From: BS150m-G50 sp964501185 [NCBI: uncultured Bacteroidia bacterium] | GTDB lineage: Bacteria; CAIWAD01; BS150m-G50 | DNA: 64,000 bases | Direction: 5' to 3' | Assembly (NCBI GenBank): GCA_964501185.1 | Contig: CAZCRT010000014.1 | Span: 7,834 to 71,833, forward strand | In this document: piece by piece, positions 55,671 through 62,243 of the stretch | How positions within the stretch are numbered: position 1 is the first letter of the stretch | Layout: the number at the start of each line of letters is the position of its first letter | Made by a program: the position numbers and the translations under genes | Notes under the pieces: generated by a model | Told to the model about the DNA's origin: nothing | What the model saw: the letters and a program-made list of their open reading frames with translations, nothing else | Databases searched by the model: none

Positions 55671-56000
55671 ATGGTTGAACATATCGGTAACCAAGAGAAT
55701 ATCCCCCTGCAGCCAGCAGAAAGCAGCAAGCCGATAGAAAAAAACGAGCGCACCGCATCAGCACCTGTTGGTCAGCCTGAAAAAGTGGATGCTGCCTCTC
55801 GCCAGCGTCTGGAAGCAGATACAATAGAGATTTCGGATACTGCCCGGCGTCAACAGGTTGAACAGAAACAGGTCGAAACCGAAAAGAGCAGAGAAGAGAG
55901 TAACCTGCAATTCACCGGAAATCATTTCTACACACTCGGGCTCAACCTTATCAAGCAGGAGGCGATTGCTTCACCGTCTGAGCCTGAGATAAAACCTTAA
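55671..56000 (+). CDS. FlgM-like or flagellum-type short protein (gene 3), tentative
   Basis: The 109-residue protein is rich in Glu, Gln, Ser and Pro in its first half and probably disordered. The segment EADTIEISDTARRQQVEQKQ around residue 50 has the (D)x(V/I)x(I/L)S-x-x-A-R pattern seen at the start of FlgM-type anti-sigma factors and other flagellar proteins. A later stretch, HFYTLGLNLIKQEA, is hydrophobic and helical. AGGA precedes ATG 55671. If truly flagellar, the sigma-54 promoter would fit, but no other flagellar gene is in the window, so this is a suggestion only. Confidence 0.5.
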   Translation: MVEHIGNQENIPLQPAESSKPIEKNERTASAPVGQPEKVDAASRQRLEADTIEISDTARRQQVEQKQVETEKSREESNLQFTGNHFYTLGLNLIKQEAIASPSEPEIKP

Positions 56001-56075
56001 AGTAACTGGTAGCCTATCGGACAAGTAGTGGCATTTGCATGCCCCCTGTAAGATTGTACCTGAACCTGAAATGAG

Positions 56076-57356
56076 ATGCTGATGATTTTCAACACAAGCT
56101 TTCTGGATAGCCATTCACAATTCCGCCGGATGCTCGGCCGCCACCCCGGCCTGATGCCTCTGATGCAGATTGACAGTGAAGCCGCCAAAGAGTTGAAAAA
56201 CAGTGCGGCTCACAATCAGGCAACCCGGGTGACACTACGCGAGGAGCTTCCCGGCACTGCCTACGACCCCGTTCGCAAACAGGCGGAGACATTCCGCCCC
56301 CCTTTCAAAGCTGCGGACAATCTGGGCTCACCTGAAACCGACAGTGAAAAAGCACAGCAGCCACATATATTCTCACATGATCGTGGACTGCGGGAACTCT
56401 CAGTCAGGCTTGCTGATGGAGAGTATCTGGAGCGACACCCGGAAGTACGTGACACATTGATCTCAAAAAGGAACCTGCACAAAGAGATAAGCTCGCCCCG
56501 AATTCCAAACCAGCAACAGTTACGCAGCTATCTGGCAGAATCAGCACACCGCAGGGCAGGAGCGCCTTCTCAACCTGACAGGAAAAAACTCGAGCAGGAT
56601 CCCGAGCTGGCGGCCTGGATTGCTGAGGATCGGGCAGGTATTGCGGGACTTATGGACCGGCATGGAACAGAAGCAACACGAAATGCAGCGACGGACAGTT
56701 GGGGGCAGGTACGCAATCAAATCGCTACTGAAGCAGCTGGCTGGTTTGATAAGGAATCCATTCTCGATGAAAAGTTCTTCCGGGAGTATCCAACTGCTGC
56801 CTACTATCTGTCAAAGAACCCGAAATTAGTTGAGGACCTGCAACTACATGGTGACAGTGCCAGAAAATTCACCACCCGCTTTGAACGCATACATCAGCGC
56901 CTGCTGCCCGGGCTTGCCGAACTTGCAGCACAGCGCGCCGATAGCCCCGGACAGTATAATCAACGCTGGTTCGAGCATCACCAGGAACAGGCAATCCTGG
57001 TTGAGACAGCTCGAAAGGTCATCCCGAAAGAACAACTGGCTTCAGTTTTCAGCGGGAAAGCGTTGCAGACCGATTACAGCGATCAGGAACTGGCTGGTGA
57101 ATGGGAAAGAGCAGCCGCTGATGAAACACTCAGTCAGACCGGCCTTCCTGACGCATGGCTGAAGGATCATGGCTGGCTGCCACGTCTGGTTAACCGTTCA
57201 GACCAGTTTGCCGATCAGCTGATGTCAATAGCTGACAAACTGAAGGCGGAACTGGAGCAGATGAACAATCCCGGTGATAACAGTTGGTGGACGATCAGGC
57301 TGGCAGAGGCATTGGATATCAAATTGCCGTCGCTGCACTTCGACTGGCGGGTATGA
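56076..57356 (+). CDS. 426-residue protein with repeated HPE/DPE helix motifs (gene 4), unknown
   Basis: This is the largest gene of the cluster, beginning MLMIFNTSFLDSHSQFRRML (an alternative ATG lies at 56082). It has no signal peptide or membrane helix and is strongly charged and helical. A short pattern recurs: GRHPGLMPLM, YLERHPEVRDTLI, LEQDPELAAWIAE, FFREYPTAAYYLSKNPKLVE, each being aromatic/Leu-x-x-(acidic or His)-Pro-x-hydrophobic. A Trp-rich C-terminus (NSWWTIRLAEALDIK) follows. Similar Pro-capped helix repeats occur in scaffold proteins, but I cannot name a family. Gene 5 follows after 7 bp. Confidence 0.65.
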   Translation: MLMIFNTSFLDSHSQFRRMLGRHPGLMPLMQIDSEAAKELKNSAAHNQATRVTLREELPGTAYDPVRKQAETFRPPFKAADNLGSPETDSEKAQQPHIFSHDRGLRELSVRLADGEYLERHPEVRDTLISKRNLHKEISSPRIPNQQQLRSYLAESAHRRAGAPSQPDRKKLEQDPELAAWIAEDRAGIAGLMDRHGTEATRNAATDSWGQVRNQIATEAAGWFDKESILDEKFFREYPTAAYYLSKNPKLVEDLQLHGDSARKFTTRFERIHQRLLPGLAELAAQRADSPGQYNQRWFEHHQEQAILVETARKVIPKEQLASVFSGKALQTDYSDQELAGEWERAAADETLSQTGLPDAWLKDHGWLPRLVNRSDQFADQLMSIADKLKAELEQMNNPGDNSWWTIRLAEALDIKLPSLHFDWRV

Positions 57357-57363
57357 GCGAGTT

Positions 57364-57588
57364 ATGAAGGTAATCAAATCCGGTACAGGCAATGACTACG
57401 CTATCTTTTCCGCTGATGCGGTAGAGGCGGCACAACGTCAGGCACACGCTCTGGGTATTAAACTATACCGACAACAGAGCAACCTGCTACCGGTGAAAGA
57501 GCAGGAGCATGGGTTAGTACAAATCCTGCGTGATGACCCCTGGGAAGAGCCCCTGGAGCTTCCCGGTACAATTGAGGAAAGACGATGA
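57364..57588 (+). CDS. 74-residue protein of the sigma-54 cluster (gene 5), unknown
   Basis: ATG 57364 begins MKVIKSGTGNDYAIFSADAV; a longer frame from 57274 would overlap gene 4 and is rejected. It is mixed alpha/beta with an amphipathic helix (AVEAAQRQAHALGIKLYR) and an acidic end (DPWEEPLELPGTIEERR). Its stop overlaps the start of gene 6 as ATGA, indicating translational coupling. No domain is recognised. Confidence 0.6.
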   Translation: MKVIKSGTGNDYAIFSADAVEAAQRQAHALGIKLYRQQSNLLPVKEQEHGLVQILRDDPWEEPLELPGTIEERR

Positions 57589-57824
57589 ACGCTATCACAG
57601 GCAGTATAAGCAATACGAAATTGTTCCTGCAACTGCGTGCTACCAACGATACAGATAAGACGACAGCTGTAGAGAGGAAGAAGAGTGAAGCACCGACTGA
57701 ACGGCAGCCGATAGTTCAGGACACTGTTTCGGTACGCTACCAGGCAATTCCACCCAGCCTGCTGGCACGACTCCACTTCAAGACAGAATTAGAGAGCAAC
57801 CCTGAACTGGATATAAGAATCTGA
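57585..57824 (+). CDS. 79-residue protein of the sigma-54 cluster (gene 6), unknown
   Basis: ATG 57585 overlaps gene 5 by 4 bp. The middle is charged and probably unstructured (TTAVERKKSEAPTERQPIVQ). DTVSVRYQAIPPSLLARL follows, which faintly echoes the DTIEIS motif of gene 3. Many flagellar proteins begin or end with such D-T-V/I-x-L/I-S segments, so a shared binding partner is conceivable. Confidence 0.55.
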   Translation: MNAITGSISNTKLFLQLRATNDTDKTTAVERKKSEAPTERQPIVQDTVSVRYQAIPPSLLARLHFKTELESNPELDIRI

Positions 57825-57891
57825 GAGCTATTCTCAATACCTGTGGCAGGACAACTACCGACAGGAAATTGGATAAGACATAGGAGTTAAC

Positions 57892-58071
57892 ATGCAGGCA
57901 GCAGTAATCAAACCAGCAATTGATGTTACCCGATTGATGGAGCAGTTGCATCAGCAGAAGCAGGCACGTGAAGAACAATACGAGTACATGGAAAAGAAAT
58001 CCGTTGCGATCCAACTCGAAACACCGAATAAAGCCCCCGGCCGTGGTGAGAAACTCGATACTTCAGGGTGA
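57892..58071 (+). CDS. 59-residue protein of the sigma-54 cluster (gene 7), unknown
   Basis: ATG 57892 to TGA 58069 encodes MQAAVIKPAIDVTRLMEQLH and 39 further residues. TAGGAGTTAAC immediately upstream is a strong ribosome site. The central region is a Gln/Glu/Lys helix (QQKQAREEQYEYMEKKS), possibly coiled coil. The C-terminus is Gly/Lys-rich. It ends the run, with the minus-strand lipoprotein gene converging 64 bp away. Confidence 0.6.
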   Translation: MQAAVIKPAIDVTRLMEQLHQQKQAREEQYEYMEKKSVAIQLETPNKAPGRGEKLDTSG

Positions 58072-58084
58072 CGGATCCTGTCTT

Positions 58085-58093
58085 TGTGATACA
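58085..58093. repeat. TGTGATACA word in an intergenic gap
   Basis: This is one of at least 17 exact copies of TGTGATACA or its complement in the window. The others begin near 1982, 11465, 20184, 20521, 34703, 39509, 43415, 50405, 50971, 51274, 59202, 59905, 60592, 62124, 62154 and 62189. Equal-base expectation is about 0.5. The TGT-N3-ACA symmetry suggests a protein-binding half-site pair. Confidence 0.75.
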
Positions 58094-58134
58094 TGAAGTG
58101 TAATCCAGTGAGCCGGTGCTATTTCATCCAGTGT

Positions 58135-59178
58135 CTACTGCGTCAGAGCGTCAGGTAACCGGAGTAGCATCTGCACACCGTCACCGGCTGCCCATGATTC
58201 TACCATCAGTCCATCGGCGTTAAAACGATCAACCAGGCCACTACCATAACACGCTACCAGAAAACCTGGCTGCAGCGGCAGTAGCCCCATGGCACCACGA
58301 TGGCTGGCAAGAGGTTCTGCTGGTGAAAACAGCCATGTACCTGTAGTCCAGTCCATCTGACAGATCATACCGGCTAACTCACCAGTACTATCCCACCCAC
58401 CGGCAGCAAGCAGCAGAACATTGTCCTGAAAGCAGGCGTCCAGTGGATCGCAGGCCAGCTCCCGTCTTTGTATCACGTTCCAGCTGCCCCACTCCAGTTC
58501 AAGCAGACTCCCGCTACCGGTGTAGTCTCCCGTACACATTACACCCAGGTTACCTGCAGGAGTCAACAGCAGTCGTTGCGGATTCAGGTCTACTGCTACG
58601 GTCGCCAACGAATCGCCACTCACACTCTCCCTGATTGTAATACTACCCTCACCCCAAGTATAATCGGTGAAACTGTAGTTGGTATTGGTCACGATTACCA
58701 GCCCAGCATGACAGAGAACACCTTCCGGGGCGTGACCGGTCGCGTACACCTGCTGTTGACCGGTAGATGGGCTCACACGCAACAACTGATCCTGCAGAAA
58801 ACAGGTGACCCAGAGCCAGGTGCCATCTGTTGCCAGATTCCAGGGATTGAGACTGACATCCTGGCTACCCAGGACTATCTCACGCAGGTTAACAGGTTCC
58901 GGTTTCATGGAGTAGATGGAGATGGACTGCTGGCCTGAATTGAGCAGGTAAAGCGTATCACGTAGAAACAGCATGTCATTCGGGACCCGCCCGGTTCCAG
59001 CAGCATGTTGCAGCAGGTCACTGCTGGATACATTGATCAGGCTGAGCGTCTCTGACTGACCGCTGTTCATAGTCACCACCAGCGTATCACCGGAGTTGTA
59101 ACTGAACTCAGTATCTGAAGTATCACAACCGCACAGAAGACAGAGTGGCAACAACAGCAGCAGAATTCTTCTGTACAT
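58135..59178 (-). CDS. Beta-propeller lipoprotein, unknown function
   Basis: The 347-residue protein has a lipoprotein signal (LLLLLPLCLLCGCDTS, Cys18). Repeating units of about 45 residues follow, each with a Trp/Leu-containing strand group, for example NPWNLATDGTWLWVTCFLQD and GGWDSTGELAGMICQMDWTT. These read as blades of a propeller, the NHL/YVTN/SMP-30-like type used for carbohydrate or protein binding. It would be attached to the periplasmic or outer face of a membrane. A TGTGATACA site (59202) lies 24 bp upstream of ATG 59178. The ligand is unknown. Confidence 0.78.
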   Translation of the reverse strand: MYRRILLLLLPLCLLCGCDTSDTEFSYNSGDTLVVTMNSGQSETLSLINVSSSDLLQHAAGTGRVPNDMLFLRDTLYLLNSGQQSISIYSMKPEPVNLREIVLGSQDVSLNPWNLATDGTWLWVTCFLQDQLLRVSPSTGQQQVYATGHAPEGVLCHAGLVIVTNTNYSFTDYTWGEGSITIRESVSGDSLATVAVDLNPQRLLLTPAGNLGVMCTGDYTGSGSLLELEWGSWNVIQRRELACDPLDACFQDNVLLLAAGGWDSTGELAGMICQMDWTTGTWLFSPAEPLASHRGAMGLLPLQPGFLVACYGSGLVDRFNADGLMVESWAAGDGVQMLLRLPDALTQ

Positions 59179-59222
59179 CCTATCTCCTCAGACTACAGCA
59201 GTGTATCACACTTTGCACGGAC

Positions 59223-60533
59223 CTAAACAGGCAGGAATTGATTGAGGTGTTTCCATGCAGGAGCCAGCATTCCCCTGTGAGCGATGACAGCCTTCCGGAC
59301 AGGAAATGGCAGTTTCAACTCTTCAAGTGGCAACTTCCAGTCAACTGCAGCTATCTCCGGGAGGAAAGGTTTCAAGGCCCGGCTGAAATCCTCCGAGCTT
59401 TCACGGGGGACTTCACAGGGCAGATTATCCACGGCCATGATTACCGGTCCGTTCCCGGCCACACCATCAGTGAAGCGGTTCTGGACAGGCTCATAGACAT
59501 AGCAGGGATTATCTGATAATGTGGCTTTGTAACTGCACTCGATTGAGCCTTCAATGTCGATACTGATATCACCGATAACTTTCAATCTGGGCGCTTCAGG
59601 CTGTTCCCAGACACTCCGCAGATAATCCTTTGTGACCAGTCTCGGATAACGTTCATCCCAGTATACAGCATTTATCAGCATATCCATATGAGGCAGGTAG
59701 TTCTGGAAGATGGACCGGTACAGTTCTGGTCTGTCATAGTAAGTCTGTAATTCGAAATCACTGCCATCCCGCCGTTCAACCATGTGTTCCTCACGAAAGA
59801 CGACTTTGAGAATCGTATCACCCTCCTGCTCCGGTTCCCCGGATAACAACTCTTCCGGTGTAATTTCCCTTACCGGCAGTAAGTCGAGGATTGACTGTGC
59901 ACCCTGTGATACATTTCCATACCCGGTGAAACCGACAACCAGCGGTGATAGCGCTGCAGGCAAACCATCCGCTGCGATCTCTTCGCCAATACCCCGGATA
60001 ACTGCCCGGGCATCCTTCAGCGAATCGTATGTATAGGCTCCCTTCAATCTGGCGAGAGGAGTATCGATTCCCTCAGACTGCAGCCTGGCGCCCAGTGCGC
60101 TCAGACTGTTGATCATACCGGCGTATCCGGCGTAGGGGCCGAAGAATACCAGTCTGTTGCCAAGCTCATCAACTATAAGTTCATAGTCAATCAGGGTGAT
60201 ATTATGATCCAGAACATGCTGCAACAACGGCATGTTATAACTCTGCCCCTTGATCGTATGTGAAAAGAAGATGTAGGTCTTCCCATCTTCCAGCAGTTCT
60301 ATCGGGATCTCCTTGACACCCATGACGATTCCGCAATCTCCCAGATCTTCTCTGACCGTGATACCCGCTTCAAGAAACTGTCGATCGTTAAAAGTACGCC
60401 GGGGATATGGCTGAACTGTGAATTGCAGATTCTGTTCTGTGGACAGATCCTGCAGGTCTGAGGGGATTAATGGAACACGACGCTCCCAGAAATTCTTATC
60501 CTCACGTCTGATTCCAATTCTATTCAGAGACAT
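59223..60533 (-). CDS. Lysine-ketoglutarate reductase (saccharopine-forming, LKR)
   Basis: About 436 residues from ATG 60533, where GAGGGG lies 7 bp upstream; ATG 60548 lacks a ribosome site. The N-terminal alanine-dehydrogenase-like domain has IGIRREDKNFWERRVPLIP. The motif FGPYAGYAGMIN follows, then a nucleotide-binding domain with VVGFTGYGNVSQGAQSIL. All three closely resemble the LKR half of animal and plant alpha-aminoadipic semialdehyde synthase. The enzyme condenses lysine with 2-oxoglutarate to saccharopine using NAD(P)H. The next gene encodes the matching saccharopine dehydrogenase. A TGTGATACA site lies 59 bp upstream. Confidence 0.9.
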   Translation of the reverse strand: MSLNRIGIRREDKNFWERRVPLIPSDLQDLSTEQNLQFTVQPYPRRTFNDRQFLEAGITVREDLGDCGIVMGVKEIPIELLEDGKTYIFFSHTIKGQSYNMPLLQHVLDHNITLIDYELIVDELGNRLVFFGPYAGYAGMINSLSALGARLQSEGIDTPLARLKGAYTYDSLKDARAVIRGIGEEIAADGLPAALSPLVVGFTGYGNVSQGAQSILDLLPVREITPEELLSGEPEQEGDTILKVVFREEHMVERRDGSDFELQTYYDRPELYRSIFQNYLPHMDMLINAVYWDERYPRLVTKDYLRSVWEQPEAPRLKVIGDISIDIEGSIECSYKATLSDNPCYVYEPVQNRFTDGVAGNGPVIMAVDNLPCEVPRESSEDFSRALKPFLPEIAAVDWKLPLEELKLPFPVRKAVIAHRGMLAPAWKHLNQFLPV

Positions 60534-60591
60534 TTCATTTCCCCTCATTCAGGCACACAGGACAGGGTGTTTGCCTGTGGCTGCTGGTAAT

Positions 60592-60600
60592 TGTGATACA
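60592..60600. promoter_or_regulatory. TGTGATACA site in the LKR promoter gap
   Basis: The word lies 59 bp upstream of the LKR start and 45 bp past the saccharopine dehydrogenase stop, in the only gap between the two genes. A binding-site role for a shared regulator is suggested by the copies near the SDH and propeller genes, but is unproven. Confidence 0.4.
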
Positions 60601-60644
60601 TTATAATGACGTTTTACGGTCGTTAATGAAGAGTCTATCGGGTC

Positions 60645-61985
60645 CTACAATGGCCTGGCTTTATCGACGAAGGCTATTCCCTCACCGGCGAGTTCTTCCA
60701 GTATTGGCTGGTAGACAGATGGGTTAATCGGAATGTGAGTACCCCTGATCTGTAACTTGCCGGTCAACACCAGTTTGACAGCAATTGCAGCCGGCATCCC
60801 GACGGTCTGAGCCATAGCCGTAAAACCACCGGGCTCACCATAACTGATCATAGTTGAAGTTACCTGCTCCCTGCGATCATCATATTCAACTTCCAGTTCA
60901 TGATGCAGTATGACCATATCACGTGCTTCCGGATGCAGGGGTAATTTTTTCTGTAACAGATCGGTGAGCATATCTGCCGGTGAGTTACCAAGTGAAGTTA
61001 TCTTTTCATCAGAAAGCAACCCCAGCCATTCCAGATTTCCCATGATACGGCCGGTAGGACTGATGTTCAACAGGCGGGCCAGCCTTCTGACAGTAGTAGC
61101 GCCAGCCTCCGGATTCAGAGGCAGCAACATTTCCAGAACTTCACGGTAAGTGTGTTCCTGCAGATCGGGGATTTCCATATCCTGGGTGGGGAGTCCCAGA
61201 TTGACAATCTGCTGCCAGGTTTCACCCCAACCTGGATAACGCAGCGTGCCACGTATCATCGTATCAGCATGCTTCAGATCAAACAGCTCAATGTAACCCA
61301 GTGAATCACGGTTAGGGTAAGCCTCAAGCGTACCTATATCATCCACTTCAACCGGCCAGGTATAACTGAATATCCGACTCCCGGGTACGATTTTAACATT
61401 TCCCCGTTCCAGGTACATCGCCCCCTGCTTACCCGCCATCGCCACATTCCAGGGATTCCAGGTGATCACATAATTGAGCGGATTGCTGCGGGAGTCAGGC
61501 GCCGGAATACCACTTCCATAGGAACGAAATGCCTTGATGCGCCCACCTTCAGCTTTGATTGACTGTATTACGGCCATCGCACCCATGTGGTCGATACCGG
61601 GGTCGAGACCGGTTTCTGTCAGCAGCAGTACACCTTTTTCAGCAGCTGCTTCCGACATTTCCATGACCTCTTTACTACAGTAAGAAGCGGAAATCATATG
61701 TGTGTCAGAAGCCAGGCACTCAGCAGCAATCACTGACTGGAAGGCAGGCGCCAGCATGTGCACCGCCACATCAGCCGCTTCCACCAATCCTCGCAATTGA
61801 TCACGATCATTAATATCAAACCGTACCGCTATACCCCGGGGATGCTCCGCAATAGCTTCACGCGCAGCTTCCAGGTCAATATCACCAACAGTAACAACCC
61901 AGTCCTGCTCTTCGGCAGCAGTCAACAGGTAATGAATGAGATAGGGAGCACTCTTGCCGGCACCCAGCACCAGTATCTGTTTCAT
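60645..61985 (-). CDS. Saccharopine dehydrogenase (glutamate-forming, SDH)
   Basis: About 446 residues starting at ATG 61985 (MKQILVLGAGKSAPYLIHYL) with AAAGGA 6-7 bp upstream; the frame continues to 62033 without a ribosome site. The Rossmann GxGxxx-type loop VLGAGKSAPYL is followed by TGLDPGIDHMGAM and EAYPNRDSLGYIELFD, motifs of the SDH half of the eukaryotic bifunctional enzyme. It oxidises saccharopine to alpha-aminoadipate semialdehyde and glutamate. With the neighbouring LKR it provides lysine breakdown. The length, about 450, fits the C-terminal domain of AASS. Confidence 0.9.
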   Translation of the reverse strand: MKQILVLGAGKSAPYLIHYLLTAAEEQDWVVTVGDIDLEAAREAIAEHPRGIAVRFDINDRDQLRGLVEAADVAVHMLAPAFQSVIAAECLASDTHMISASYCSKEVMEMSEAAAEKGVLLLTETGLDPGIDHMGAMAVIQSIKAEGGRIKAFRSYGSGIPAPDSRSNPLNYVITWNPWNVAMAGKQGAMYLERGNVKIVPGSRIFSYTWPVEVDDIGTLEAYPNRDSLGYIELFDLKHADTMIRGTLRYPGWGETWQQIVNLGLPTQDMEIPDLQEHTYREVLEMLLPLNPEAGATTVRRLARLLNISPTGRIMGNLEWLGLLSDEKITSLGNSPADMLTDLLQKKLPLHPEARDMVILHHELEVEYDDRREQVTSTMISYGEPGGFTAMAQTVGMPAAIAVKLVLTGKLQIRGTHIPINPSVYQPILEELAGEGIAFVDKARPL

Positions 61986-62123
61986 GCGATTCCTTTCTTT
62001 CTGAAGGGGAAAGCCTATAACTGCGAGAAACAATAATAATCTGTGTGGGTGATTTTGTAAAGGTTTGTCAACAGCAGCAGGCGAACAGAAATGCTATCAC
62101 TTATGGGCATCTGGATGGAGAAG

Positions 62124-62197
62124 TGTATCACAATCTCTATTGAAAACAACGGTTGTGATACAAAAAAGAAAGGCGCATAAAAAGAATCTGTGATACA
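62124..62197. promoter_or_regulatory. Three TGTGATACA words in 74 bp upstream of the SDH gene
   Basis: TGTATCACA (62124-62132), TGTGATACA (62154-62162) and TGTGATACA (62189-62197) lie in the 258-bp gap between the SDH start (61985) and the DUF5916 stop (62244). Three sites in so short a stretch suggest an operator array rather than chance. The rest of the gap, 62034-62123 and 62198-62243, shows no gene or strong hairpin. Confidence 0.55.
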
Positions 62198-62243
62198 TCA
62201 GTTTTCCAGAGCTGCCTGTTCAGTTGCCTGTCGGGGGAGTATG

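Noticed and set aside
57274-57363. Longer start for gene 5 of the sigma-54 cluster
   Set aside because: It would overlap gene 4 by 83 bp; ATG 57364 follows the gene 4 stop naturally.
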